From Flavobacteriaceae bacterium UBA7302 (GTDB lineage Bacteria; Bacteroidota; Bacteroidia; Flavobacteriales; Flavobacteriaceae): a stretch of 64,000 nucleotides of DNA. Made by a program: the position numbers and the translations under genes. Shown one piece after another: positions 43,312 to 52,457 of the stretch. Position 1 is the stretch's first letter; every line of letters starts with the position of its first letter. Below the pieces are notes generated by a model. It was not told the DNA's origin. It ran no database searches and saw only the letters and a program-made list of their open reading frames with translations. The stretch covers positions 1 to 64,000 of the forward strand of contig DKQS01000001.1 of NCBI GenBank assembly GCA_002471825.1, written 5' to 3'.

Positions 43312-43893
43312 TTGGGTAGGCAAGAATTACAAGAACTTTATTTTACAACGGATACGGAATGGCGCAATTGGTTGTCTTCCAACTATGATTCATCACCTGG
43401 AGTTTACCTCATCTTTTACAAGGTTTCTAATCCGGAACCCTCCATGAGATGGGAAGAGGCTGTTAAAGTAGCCTTATGTTTCGGATGGATTGACTCTACC
43501 GTAAAAAGCCTTGGCAATGGAAAGCGACGTCAGTATTTTTGTCCGCGAAACCCAAAAAGTGTTTGGAGTGCCCTCAATAAGAAATATGTCAAAGAACTTA
43601 CGGCTAAGAATCTCATGGAACCTGCCGGACTGGCCATTATAGAAGTTGGAAAACAAAATGGTTCTTGGACCGCCCTTGATGATGTTGAAAATTTAGTGGC
43701 TCCACTAGACTTAAAACTGGCCTTCGAACAACATCCTGAGGCTTTTAAAAATTACGAAAGCTTTGCACCCTCCTATCGCAAAAGTTACCTTTACTGGCTC
43801 AATCAAGCCAAAAGAGAAGTCACCCGTAAAAAAAGAATTGAACAAATCATTGACCTCTGTTCACGAAATGTGAAATCGAGGGATGCTTATTAA
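43312..43893 (+). CDS. YdeI/OmpD-associated family protein
   Basis: Cytosolic protein of 193 residues in the YdeI-like group. The conserved opening (LYFTTDTEWRNWL), the WEEAVKVALCFGWIDSTVKSL block near 50 and the YLYWLNQAKREVTRKKRIEQ end are diagnostic of this family. Relatives are described as bacteriocin-protection or stress proteins, with the mechanism unclear. The start is TTG at 43312; no ATG lies before the conserved block. It begins 18 bases after a terminator and is followed closely by the CBM9 lipoprotein gene. Confidence 0.83.
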   Translation: MGRQELQELYFTTDTEWRNWLSSNYDSSPGVYLIFYKVSNPEPSMRWEEAVKVALCFGWIDSTVKSLGNGKRRQYFCPRNPKSVWSALNKKYVKELTAKNLMEPAGLAIIEVGKQNGSWTALDDVENLVAPLDLKLAFEQHPEAFKNYESFAPSYRKSYLYWLNQAKREVTRKKRIEQIIDLCSRNVKSRDAY

Positions 43894-43909
43894 AAATTTA
43901 TTAGACATT

Positions 43910-44638
43910 ATGAAAATTAAATACTTCAACTATCTCATCCTTTCCAGTATCCTATTTCTCTCTTGCAATACTTCAAGAGATTTAAAAGAAGTCAAAAAGT
44001 CGAAAGATCCTATTGTCATCGACGGTTTTTACAACGAATCGGCATGGAATGATGCCGAATGGCATGATATTAATAACTTATGGCTCGGAAAACCATTTAC
44101 CAAGGACGATTTTGAAGGACGCTACAAGCTAACTTGGGATGATGAAGCCTTGTACTTATTGGTTGAAATCAAAGACGACGTGCTTGTCAACAAATTTAGC
44201 AATCCGCTAGAACGTTGGTGGGATGAAGATTGTGTTGAAATATTTATTGATGAAGACAATAGTGGAGGTGATCATCAATTTAATCACAATGCCTTCGCTT
44301 ACCATGTTGACTTGGAAGGCAATGTGGTAGATATCATTGCGAAAGACACCCCAAAGCTTTTCAATGACCATGTAATTTCTGAGAGAGTTACGCTTGACAA
44401 CACCTCCTATTGGGAATTTAAAATTTTACTTTTTAATGATTCCTTTACATACAACAATTTGGATGCTCGTGTGAAACCAGTGGCTAACAAGAAAATCGGA
44501 TTCGCTTTGGCCTATTGCGATAATGATACCAGTGAACACCGAGAGAACTTCGTAGGATCTGTTTTTGTGGAGGGACCCGATCGAGACCGAGGTTGGAAAG
44601 ATGCTGGAATTTTTGAAACGATTGTCCTAACGGAATAA
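43910..44638 (+). CDS. CBM9-like sugar-binding lipoprotein
   Basis: Lipoprotein of 242 residues; the ATG at 43910 begins a clear signal with lipobox FLSC. An upstream in-frame ATG at 43883, inside the YdeI gene, would extend it by nine residues and is less likely. The body is a CBM9-type beta-sandwich: IVIDGFYNESAWNDAEW, LTWDDEALYLLVEIKDD, WWDEDCVEIFIDEDN and a KIGFALAYCDND stretch. Such domains bind reducing ends of cellulose or other glycans, or act as ligand carriers. The partner is unknown. Confidence 0.87.
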   Translation: MKIKYFNYLILSSILFLSCNTSRDLKEVKKSKDPIVIDGFYNESAWNDAEWHDINNLWLGKPFTKDDFEGRYKLTWDDEALYLLVEIKDDVLVNKFSNPLERWWDEDCVEIFIDEDNSGGDHQFNHNAFAYHVDLEGNVVDIIAKDTPKLFNDHVISERVTLDNTSYWEFKILLFNDSFTYNNLDARVKPVANKKIGFALAYCDNDTSEHRENFVGSVFVEGPDRDRGWKDAGIFETIVLTE

Positions 44639-44640
44639 GC

Positions 44641-45360
44641 TTAAAAAATAATTTTTTTGATCGCGTCCATGTAGCCGCGGCTTACCCTTACAACATCTCC
44701 ATTTTGCATGGTAACATCATAAGACTTTGCATACTTGTGAAGCTCTTTGATTTTATCAATATTGATGATGGAGGAACGATGCACCCTCATAAAAATCTTT
44801 TTGTTCAGCTTCTCCTCCAATTGCGAAATACCGTAATTGCTGATGTAGGTTTTTTCACTTGAAACAATTTTGGAATAATCTCCATAAGCTTCAATTCGAA
44901 TGATCTCCTTCACAGCAAGGGTCACTAATTTGTTATTGAACTGCACCAAGATTTTATCCGGATAGTCGTCTGAATCCATCAAAAGACTATTGGTCAATTG
45001 TTGTACGCCTTTATTGTCATTCAATCGTTCTATGGCCGATTTAAAACGCTCTTTTGTATAAGGTTTTAGTAAATAATCAACTGCATGTACTTCGAAGGCT
45101 TTTAGGGCATATTGATCGTAAGCCGTTGAGAAAATGATCTGAGGAATTTCTTCCAAATGTTTTAAAACATCAAAACCCGTCATTCCCGGCATTTGAATGT
45201 CTAAAAAGATCAAATCGGGCTTGAATTCATTGATCAGTTTGGTGGCATCAACGCCGTTGTTGGCTTCACCCAATACTACCAAATCGGGATAATCGGCAAG
45301 ATACTCTTGAATCAATTGTCTACCTGCCGCTTCGTCGTCTATGATTACTACCTTTTTCAT
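44641..45360 (-). CDS. LytTR-family response regulator
   Basis: Two-component response regulator of 239 residues. The receiver domain (1-118) has the acidic pocket IIDDE, the phospho-acceptor Asp54 in IFLDIQMPG and the STAYDQYALKAF block. The LytTR DNA-binding domain (about 138-239) has the RIEAYGDYSKIVS and FMRVHRSSIINIDKI motifs. It is co-transcribed with the LytS-type kinase nine bases upstream. It sits next to a receptor gene whose upstream DNA holds repeats suitable for a LytTR protein. Confidence 0.93.
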   Translation of the reverse strand: MKKVVIIDDEAAGRQLIQEYLADYPDLVVLGEANNGVDATKLINEFKPDLIFLDIQMPGMTGFDVLKHLEEIPQIIFSTAYDQYALKAFEVHAVDYLLKPYTKERFKSAIERLNDNKGVQQLTNSLLMDSDDYPDKILVQFNNKLVTLAVKEIIRIEAYGDYSKIVSSEKTYISNYGISQLEEKLNKKIFMRVHRSSIINIDKIKELHKYAKSYDVTMQNGDVVRVSRGYMDAIKKIIF

Positions 45361-45369
45361 GAAATACCC

Positions 45370-46413
45370 TTATAGCTCGAAACTTACTTTTAGACCATTT
45401 GGCGAATTATCAGTCAAGTTTAAAGTGGTTTGATAAATCTTTTCCAATCGTAATTGGGTATTTTTCAAACCAATCCCTTTTTCAAAGATTCCCATTTTAT
45501 TTTTAATACCCACACCGGTATCCGCAATTTCAAAGAATAATTTATCGTCTTTCTTTAAAATAGAAATGGAAATTTCTCCTCCATCAATCAGGGAGGCAAG
45601 TCCGTGTTTTATAGAGTTCTCCACCAATGGTTGAATCAACATCGGGGGAATCTTTTCATCCAAGAGATTTTCATCAACATTCAATTTGATATGCAAACGT
45701 TCTTGAAAGCGTTCTTTTTCCAATTGCAGGTATTTTTGTACAAATTCCATCTCCTCTGCAATACTCACCTTTTCTACTTGAGAGGCCTTTAATTGATACC
45801 TAAATAAATCTGATAATTCGGCAATCATATTTCTGGCCCTTTCATTTTTGGACGGAATGGCCGCATTGATGGTATTAAAAACATTGTATAAAAAATGTGG
45901 ATTCAATTGGGCCTTTAAGGCCGAAAGTTCACTTTTTAAGGCTGCGGTTCGAAGTTCTCCTTCAAGCTTAAGTTTCTTCTGATTCTCGATATGATAGTTA
46001 TAGGAAAACATGAATCCGAATTGAATCAATAATAGGAGAAAAGGAATGTACCAATCCCAAATAGCACCCAGACCTCTTAAGTGGCCGATTCCGTAATGAT
46101 CTAGCACTAAGTAACGTACTTCTCTTGTGTAATAGATGACAATCGGAATCAATAAAAAAACCACAACCATCTGAAGTACTTTGGGTTTGTCTCTGAGCAA
46201 GAACATACCAAAAAACCAAATAATCATCGAAGCTACGAAGTAAAATAAGTAAGGAAGTCCGCCCATAAACCAATAGCCCTTTAAATCGGTCCAGCCCCAA
46301 AATCCGTCTTCCTCAACGCCACCACCATTGTACCACAATACTATTCGGTAAAGGATTGAAAAAAAGAAATAGAAACCAAAAATGAGAAGAAATTCTTTTT
46401 TACTGAGCTTCAT
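45370..46413 (-). CDS. LytS-type sensor histidine kinase
   Basis: Membrane histidine kinase of 347 residues. The N-terminal 145 residues contain about four membrane segments, with little periplasmic sequence. The phospho-acceptor is His173 in LKAQLNPHFLYNVFN, typical of the His_kinase (PF06580) family. The ATPase domain has VENSIKHGLAS (N box) and FEIADTGVGIKNKMG (G1 box). The signal is not identifiable. It forms a pair with the downstream LytTR regulator and diverges from the second receptor. Confidence 0.92.
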   Translation of the reverse strand: MKLSKKEFLLIFGFYFFFSILYRIVLWYNGGGVEEDGFWGWTDLKGYWFMGGLPYLFYFVASMIIWFFGMFLLRDKPKVLQMVVVFLLIPIVIYYTREVRYLVLDHYGIGHLRGLGAIWDWYIPFLLLLIQFGFMFSYNYHIENQKKLKLEGELRTAALKSELSALKAQLNPHFLYNVFNTINAAIPSKNERARNMIAELSDLFRYQLKASQVEKVSIAEEMEFVQKYLQLEKERFQERLHIKLNVDENLLDEKIPPMLIQPLVENSIKHGLASLIDGGEISISILKKDDKLFFEIADTGVGIKNKMGIFEKGIGLKNTQLRLEKIYQTTLNLTDNSPNGLKVSFEL

Positions 46414-46491
46414 AAGATTAGAAATTGTTGATCAAAGTTAAAGGTAGCTTTTTTCTTTTTAAGCTTCCAATCGACGAATTGACCTATAGCT

Positions 46492-46540
46492 CGATGAACG
46501 AACCCGGGCAATTCATCGGCTTATCGGACAGCTTATCAGA
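46492..46540. promoter_or_regulatory. Repeat-rich candidate operator between LytS and the receptor
   Basis: CGATGAA (46492-46498) and TTCATCG (46512-46518) form an inverted repeat around a CCCGGG core. Two direct repeats GCTTATCGGA (46519-46528) and GCTTATCAGA (46531-46540) follow with a 12-base period, differing at one base. LytTR proteins bind paired direct repeats of about this spacing. Binding by the adjacent regulator is inference. Confidence 0.4.
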
Positions 46541-46599
46541 GTTTGCGTGCACAGCTTGAACTTTGAATTCATCTTTGTACTCGATTAAAACACGCAATT

Positions 46600-49005
46600 A
46601 TGAGAACGTTTTACCTCACCATCATTTTTTCGATCTATTGTTTGACAACCATCGCACAATCAAACATCTCTGGAAAAGTTTATGACGATACAAACAATCC
46701 GTTGGAAGCGGCAGTTATCTCACTTGTTGACGCCAATACCAATAAGTTTTTAAAGGCGGCTATTTCAAATGCAGAGGGTAAATTCACTATTGATAAAGTA
46801 TCAAATGGAGTTTATATCATCAAAATTGGAATGCTCGGTTTTTCAGAGTACAAATCTGGAAAAATCACCCTTTCTAAAAATGTAAACCTCGGAACTATCA
46901 TTCTTACCATGAAATCAGAAACGCTCGATGAAGTGACGATAAAAACCGAGAAACCCATGGTTCAGGTACTGGCTGATAAAACAGTGTTCAATGTTCAGAA
47001 CACCATTAATGCAGCCGGCGATTCCGGATTTGATCTTCTCAGAAAAGCGCCAGGCATCATTGTAGATAACAATGATAATGTCATTGTTGAAGGAAAAACC
47101 GGTGTTTTATTTTTTATTGATGGAAAACCATCCGTATTGCGTGGTGAAGATTTGGTCAACTTTTTGAAAACCTTGCAGTCTAGCGATATCGAATCCATCG
47201 AAATCATCACACAACCTTCCTCAAAATACGATGCCGAAGGAAACGCAGGAATTGTAAACATTGTACTTAAAAGAGATAAATCTTTGGGGACCAACGGTAC
47301 ATTGGGCACAGGATTTACCTATGGCAACTTTGCTCGATACAACAATTCGATTTCTTTTAACAATCGATCTAAAAAAACGAGCTTTTATGGCACACTGAGC
47401 AATCGAGTAGGTAATAGCTATGATTTTATCAATCTGTACCGTACACAAAACGATTCGATTTTTGATGCAAGAACAGAATCGCAGCGTTACAACAATAGCA
47501 ATAATGTGAGATTTGGTTTTGATTACTATGCCAACAAGAAATCGACCTTCGGAATTCTACTGTCTGGAAATTTCAATGATGGAGATGTCGATTCTGATTC
47601 TCGGACTCCCATTACAAGAATTGGTAGTGCCAATCCGAATAGGGTCTTAGTAGCAGGAAGCGACACCGAAAGTGATGTATCAAATCTATACGGTAACCTC
47701 AACTACAAATTCGACAATAAAAAAGGTACTACCCTCAACATAGACGTAGATATGGGACGCTACACCAGCGATCGAAGAAATTTGCAACCCAATACTTATT
47801 ACAATGGAAACGAAACAGTAATTACTCGAGAGATCATCAACTATATGGTTACTCCCATCACCATTCAACTAACGACCGCACAGGCAGACTATGAGCAAAA
47901 ACTCTTTAAAGGGAAATTAGGACTGGGGGTAAAGTATTCCAATATCAACACCAACAATCAATTTGATTTCTTCAACCGAATTAACGGGATTGATGTGTTA
48001 AACTTGGATCGCACCAACAATTTTGTTTATGACGAACAAATTCTCGCTGCCTATTTGAACTTCAATAGAAAATTCAAAAAACTAAATATTCAGCTTGGCT
48101 TAAGAGTTGAAAACACAGCTTCAGACGGAATATTAACCAGTAACCAAGTCAACAATAACAATCGTGTTCAAAGAAATTATACCAACTGGTTTCCAAGTGG
48201 TGGAATTACCTACAGCGCCAACCAGAACAACTCCTTCGCACTCACTTATAGCAGGAGAATTCAAAGACCAAACTATCAAAGCTTGAATCCGTTTATCTAT
48301 AACATCGACGAGCTTTCATTTAGTCAAGGGAATCCATTTTTACAACCACAGTATACAGATAATTTCAAACTATCACATACTTATAAATACAAACTAACCA
48401 CATCCATCAGCTATAGCTTTATCAGTGATTTTTCTGCTCAGGTGACCGAGGCCGTAGGAACCAATCAAAGTGTTCTGATTGCTAGAAATGTTGCCAACCA
48501 AAGAGTGGTGAATCTCGGAATCTCCTACCCAACTCGATTTGCAAAATGGTGGAACTTTTACGCGAGTGTCAATGCCTTTCGAAGCATGTTTGAAGCAACC
48601 AACCAGGACTTTAATCCGCTTTCAAGAAACACACTGAGTTTCTATGCACAAAACACCTTAAAACTTCCCAATGAATGGCGCGCCGAAGTTTCAGGTTGGT
48701 ATAGCAGTCCCTCTATCTGGGGCGGTACCTATGAAACACGAAGTTTGGGATCCTTGAACCTTGCGGTTCAGAAGAAAATCTTCAAAGATAAAATGACGTT
48801 GAGAGTGGCCGTCAATGATGTACTATTCACCTCTCCTTGGGCCGGCGACACAAGGTTTGGCGATGTTTCCATCCTCGGGAATGGCGGAAATGATAGCCGA
48901 CAATTTCGGGTAAATCTTACCTATAACTTTGGGCGCAATGAAATTAGAAAAATACGAAATCGAAAAACAGGAATCGAGGACGAAAAAAGTAGAATCGGAC
49001 GTTAA
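46600..49005 (+). CDS. Outer-membrane beta-barrel receptor (TonB-dependent type), second copy
   Basis: Outer-membrane protein of 801 residues. Signal peptide 1-19 is followed by a carboxypeptidase-like domain (about 22-105, SGKVYDDTNNPLEAAV and FTIDKVSNGVYIIK). A plug-like region (108-225) has GKTGVLFFIDGKPSVLRG and SIEIITQPSSKYDAEG. The OMP_b-brl_3 barrel continues to about residue 785. It is a paralogue of the receptor at 18674, from which it differs strongly in the barrel. It is divergent from the LytS gene. The substrate is unknown; no SusD is adjacent. Confidence 0.9.
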   Translation: MRTFYLTIIFSIYCLTTIAQSNISGKVYDDTNNPLEAAVISLVDANTNKFLKAAISNAEGKFTIDKVSNGVYIIKIGMLGFSEYKSGKITLSKNVNLGTIILTMKSETLDEVTIKTEKPMVQVLADKTVFNVQNTINAAGDSGFDLLRKAPGIIVDNNDNVIVEGKTGVLFFIDGKPSVLRGEDLVNFLKTLQSSDIESIEIITQPSSKYDAEGNAGIVNIVLKRDKSLGTNGTLGTGFTYGNFARYNNSISFNNRSKKTSFYGTLSNRVGNSYDFINLYRTQNDSIFDARTESQRYNNSNNVRFGFDYYANKKSTFGILLSGNFNDGDVDSDSRTPITRIGSANPNRVLVAGSDTESDVSNLYGNLNYKFDNKKGTTLNIDVDMGRYTSDRRNLQPNTYYNGNETVITREIINYMVTPITIQLTTAQADYEQKLFKGKLGLGVKYSNINTNNQFDFFNRINGIDVLNLDRTNNFVYDEQILAAYLNFNRKFKKLNIQLGLRVENTASDGILTSNQVNNNNRVQRNYTNWFPSGGITYSANQNNSFALTYSRRIQRPNYQSLNPFIYNIDELSFSQGNPFLQPQYTDNFKLSHTYKYKLTTSISYSFISDFSAQVTEAVGTNQSVLIARNVANQRVVNLGISYPTRFAKWWNFYASVNAFRSMFEATNQDFNPLSRNTLSFYAQNTLKLPNEWRAEVSGWYSSPSIWGGTYETRSLGSLNLAVQKKIFKDKMTLRVAVNDVLFTSPWAGDTRFGDVSILGNGGNDSRQFRVNLTYNFGRNEIRKIRNRKTGIEDEKSRIGR

Positions 49006-49018
49006 AAACCATCATATC

Positions 49019-49606
49019 ATGAAACAAATAATCACCATCATTTGCTGTTTGGCTTGGCTGAACAGTTCAGCTCAAAAAACCTACTTACGCATCTTTAAAA
49101 ATGGGGAATCCAACAAGGTAATCAGCTACCCTCCAGGAACCCAGTTTGACCTAAAAAACCAACATGGCTACATTCAACTGAAGTATAGTGAAACACCCAG
49201 AGTATTTGAGATCAATGAACCTTTCACCATCCATGTATACCCAAGCTACAAAAAGGGCAAAGATGTTTTTCAATTGAAAAAAGGTGCTGTGGTAGAGTTG
49301 GCAAAAACACCTGTTTACCAAGAGATTGATAAGATAACCAACAAGAAAGATCGTGGAATCCTAGATGCAAGTTTTACATCAATGGTGACAGAATCCATAA
49401 AATACAAAGGCAAGAAAAACTTGAAGTTTACTTACGAAACTCACACCGTATTTCAGTATATAGATGGTACTTACGAGGCATTCTACAAAGGTCAGAAAGT
49501 GGAAATTACAGGGAAATACCTTATACCAACTCCCGAAGGAACACTCAAAATTAGCTTTAATGACGAATCAGGTAAAGTGTGGTGGATATTTGAAAAGAAA
49601 AACTAA
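49019..49606 (+). CDS. Small exported protein after the receptor, unknown
   Basis: Exported protein of 195 residues; the ATG at 49019 starts a signal peptide ending NSSAQ. A longer reading frame back to 48929 overlaps the receptor C-terminus and carries no signal, so it is rejected. The mature part is beta-rich with many lysines and two tryptophans near the end (GKVWWIFE). No family is recognised. Spacing from the receptor is 13 bases, and the next gene follows after five bases, so a joint transcript with the receptor is likely. Confidence 0.76.
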   Translation: MKQIITIICCLAWLNSSAQKTYLRIFKNGESNKVISYPPGTQFDLKNQHGYIQLKYSETPRVFEINEPFTIHVYPSYKKGKDVFQLKKGAVVELAKTPVYQEIDKITNKKDRGILDASFTSMVTESIKYKGKKNLKFTYETHTVFQYIDGTYEAFYKGQKVEITGKYLIPTPEGTLKISFNDESGKVWWIFEKKN

Positions 49607-49611
49607 TTATT

Positions 49612-49986
49612 ATGAAATCAACACTATCTATATTCTTTCTTCTCACAACACTGATTCTTAATTCGATTGCGCCTTCAAACGAATTAACAGAAGGCACCTG
49701 GTTGATTGACTTACGACCTACTCCCGAATCAAAACCCTATTATCAAAAATTTAAAGTCGAATCAATCTCCGATTTTAAAATTGAGGGAACCTTTTATGGA
49801 AGTCCATTGAAAAATTCGCTGTTGAATAAAAAATGGGATAAAGATTACTTTGCATTTGAAACCGCTGACAAGAATCATACTTACTATCATTCTGGCTATG
49901 TTGAAAACAATCAATTGCATGGAATTTCTTACTGTCCAACTCGGAATCTGATGATTCCATGGAGCGGTTTCAGGACAACCAACTAA
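49612..49986 (+). CDS. Small exported protein, unknown
   Basis: Protein of 124 residues with an N-terminal hydrophobic signal (about 1-19). The rest is a compact beta-rich sequence with a WLIDLRPTPESKPYYQKF strand and an ending RNLMIPWSGFRTTN, resembling a lipocalin-like fold by pattern only. No family is recognised. It follows the preceding exported gene by five bases. With GLPGLI downstream, it completes a set of envelope proteins after the receptor. Confidence 0.74.
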   Translation: MKSTLSIFFLLTTLILNSIAPSNELTEGTWLIDLRPTPESKPYYQKFKVESISDFKIEGTFYGSPLKNSLLNKKWDKDYFAFETADKNHTYYHSGYVENNQLHGISYCPTRNLMIPWSGFRTTN

Positions 49987-50086
49987 ATTCTTAAGAAAGC
50001 GTTAAAATTGCCTAATTAATTGATTTATAGACTGTTTTGTTTAACTTTTTTGTATATTCGTCAAACAAAATCGAAAATCAAACAAA

Positions 50087-50917
50087 ATGAAAACGCTTTT
50101 TATCAAACTTACTTTGTTCGTTTCTTTGATTCTTTTAGCGCTTAATCCAAAGCCAACAAAAGAGTTTCAGGGAAAGGCAGTGTACATTTCAAAATCTAAA
50201 ATGCAACTTGGAAGCTGGGGTGCTCGCTTAAGTGAAGCTCAGAAAAAGCAAATAGCTGCTCGTTTAAAAAATAGATTAGAGAAAACTTACATCCTTACTT
50301 TCAATCAAGAGGAATCGATGTTTCTAGAGAAAGAGAAAATCGACGCCATTTCGGGAGCAACTGACTCTTGGGGCGGATATTTTTCTAGAGGTGATCAGTA
50401 CAAGAATATTAAAGAGGCCAAATTGATTCAAGCTCAAGAATTTTATGGAAAGCGCTTTTTGGTAAAGGATGACTTATATAAGATCCAATGGGTTATGGGA
50501 ACGGACACCAAAAAAATTGGTAACTATACCGCATACAGAGCTATGGCAAGCGTTCCGAAGGATGAATTAGAATGGTACAACTTTTCATGGAGCGATTTAA
50601 GAAGGAATACGAAGAAAGGGGAAAATGCAGAGAAAGAAGAAGTTCCTATGATCGAAGTTGAAGCGTGGTATACTCCTGAAATCCCACTTGCTACTGGACC
50701 TGGAGAATACTGGGGATTACCAGGATTAATCCTTGAAGTAAGTGCTGGCAACACCACCTTATTGTGTACCGAAATAGAAATCAGTAAGGACAAGAAAATT
50801 GAAATCAAGGCACCCAGAAAAGGTGAAGAAATAACGAAGGCAAACTACACGAAGACGGTTCGCGAGCGAATGGCTAACATGCGAAACGTAAGAATGGGTA
50901 GACGAAGAGGTCGTTAA
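50087..50917 (+). CDS. GLPGLI family protein
   Basis: Exported protein of 276 residues, signal peptide 1-19, named for the motif GLPGLI at residues 210-215 (in YWGLPGLILEVS). The upstream part VEAWYTPEIPLATGPGEYWG matches the family. GLPGLI proteins are Bacteroidota-specific and often lie next to beta-barrel receptors; their function is unknown. This one lies behind the second receptor and two small exported proteins, with a 100-base gap that may hold a promoter. The C-terminus is basic (RNVRMGRRRGR). A bidirectional terminator follows. Confidence 0.88.
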   Translation: MKTLFIKLTLFVSLILLALNPKPTKEFQGKAVYISKSKMQLGSWGARLSEAQKKQIAARLKNRLEKTYILTFNQEESMFLEKEKIDAISGATDSWGGYFSRGDQYKNIKEAKLIQAQEFYGKRFLVKDDLYKIQWVMGTDTKKIGNYTAYRAMASVPKDELEWYNFSWSDLRRNTKKGENAEKEEVPMIEVEAWYTPEIPLATGPGEYWGLPGLILEVSAGNTTLLCTEIEISKDKKIEIKAPRKGEEITKANYTKTVRERMANMRNVRMGRRRGR

Positions 50918-50937
50918 AACACTATTACACTAACTAA

Positions 50938-50970
50938 AAAAAGGGATGAATTGACTTCATCCCTTTTTTA
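50938..50970. terminator. Bidirectional terminator between GLPGLI and the AAA gene
   Basis: Perfect 13-bp stem AAAAAGGGATGAA (50938-50950) and TTCATCCCTTTTT (50956-50968) with a TTGAC loop. Confidence 0.9.
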
Positions 50971-50974
50971 TTTC

Positions 50975-52435
50975 TTATAATCCGCTGATAAAGCTACCAT
51001 AAGGATCTTTAAACTGTATGCCCTCAGCATACCTATATTTGCTTAACTTCTTATATTCTACCAAAGCCCATAAGACAAATTCTTGCCAGAAATAAATGTC
51101 TTCAGATTTCACATCAGTCAAATGTTCCTTCACAAATTTTGAAAGTGGCCCGACACTTGACAATGAGGATGTATAGGCTGTTTCATTCTGTTCATCAAGT
51201 AACTCGAAATCGTCACTGTTGTTGAAGAACCACGAAACAATTTCGTCATAAGCCGTCTCCTCACCTTGCTTTTCAATTTTTTGAATTTTCGGGAAATAAT
51301 TCGGGTACAAGGTTTTGACAGCATTGCCCAACAAGGTCAACGCCACTTGAAAAGCTCCTTCTTGTTCACCCTCATAAACCAATTCTACTTTTCCTGTAAT
51401 GGCCGGAATAATCCCAACAAAGTCAGACATCCGAATAGCGGTTGACTCGTCACCTGCACGCAACAAACGGCGTTCGGCAGTGCTCAATAAATTCTCAAAG
51501 GCCGTTATACTCAAACGAGCACTAACCCCACTCTTCACATCTACATATTCACTTTTACGTGCCTCAAAAACAATTTGCTCTAAAAGGTCTTTCGCAATCT
51601 CGGGCACATAAATTTGATTGGCCTGACGCTGATCCAAATTGGCCTCCTGTGCCGTAATTGTTTTGGCAATCTCAATAGTTTCGGGATAATGCGTTAATAT
51701 TTGTGACCCGATACGGTCTTTCAATGGGGTTACAATGCTACCACGGTTGGTGTAGTCCTCTGGATTGGCCGTAAATACAAATTGCATATCCAAAGGCAAT
51801 CGCAATTTAAATCCACGTATTTGCACATCCCCTTCCTGTAGGATATTGAACAAAGCCACTTGAATACGCGCCTGTAAATCGGGTAATTCATTGATTACAA
51901 AAATGCACCGATTGGCTCTTGGTATCATTCCGTAATGAATCACACGATCATCGGCATAGCTCAATTTTAAATTGGCAGCTTTGATCGGATCTACATCTCC
52001 AATGATATCGGCAACAGTTACATCAGGCGTTGCCAACTTTTCAGCAAATCGCTGCGAACGGTGCACCCAATCAATCGGCGTATCATCACCATGTTCCTTA
52101 ATCAATTCCGTTGCAAAACGAGAGATGGGTTGTAGCGGATCATCATTGATTTCCGATCCCTTTACTATCGGAATGTATTCATCCAAAAGATTCACCATCA
52201 AACGCGCCAATCTTGTTTTAGCCTGACCTCTCAATCCTAATAAATTGATATTGTGTCTGGATAAAATGGCTCTTTCGAGTTCTGGGATCACCGTATTTTC
52301 ATAACCGTGAACTCCTTCGAATGTGGTTTCTTTATTTTTGATTCGTTGAATCAAATTATCGCGCAATTCATCTTTAATTGACTTGCTTTGATACCCTGAT
52401 TCTTTCAGTGCTTTTAACGTTGTTATAGTTTTCAT
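50975..52435 (-). CDS. BchI-like AAA ATPase, partner of the VWA protein
   Basis: AAA+ ATPase of 486 residues related to the magnesium-chelatase ChlI / MoxR group. Walker A reads GLRGQAKT (67-74). Walker B is IFVINELP, with Asn182 before the catalytic Glu183 where most members have aspartate. Sensor 1 is in FTANPEDY near 250, with a downstream arginine-rich PLKDRIGSQ block. The C-terminal 130 residues are helical. It follows the VWA gene by 22 bases. Such pairs act as ATP-driven chaperones that insert metals or remodel proteins; the client is not known here. Confidence 0.87.
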   Translation of the reverse strand: MKTITTLKALKESGYQSKSIKDELRDNLIQRIKNKETTFEGVHGYENTVIPELERAILSRHNINLLGLRGQAKTRLARLMVNLLDEYIPIVKGSEINDDPLQPISRFATELIKEHGDDTPIDWVHRSQRFAEKLATPDVTVADIIGDVDPIKAANLKLSYADDRVIHYGMIPRANRCIFVINELPDLQARIQVALFNILQEGDVQIRGFKLRLPLDMQFVFTANPEDYTNRGSIVTPLKDRIGSQILTHYPETIEIAKTITAQEANLDQRQANQIYVPEIAKDLLEQIVFEARKSEYVDVKSGVSARLSITAFENLLSTAERRLLRAGDESTAIRMSDFVGIIPAITGKVELVYEGEQEGAFQVALTLLGNAVKTLYPNYFPKIQKIEKQGEETAYDEIVSWFFNNSDDFELLDEQNETAYTSSLSSVGPLSKFVKEHLTDVKSEDIYFWQEFVLWALVEYKKLSKYRYAEGIQFKDPYGSFISGL

Positions 52436-52457
52436 GTTAAGCTATTGTTGAATTGAA

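Noticed and set aside
43312..43893. YdeI-like gene as part of a defence or toxin system
   Set aside because: The family name mentions bacteriocin protection, but no toxin, immunity or mobile gene is nearby.
48929..49018. N-terminal extension of the exported protein at 49019
   Set aside because: It overlaps the receptor C-terminus, is very charged and would bury the signal peptide.
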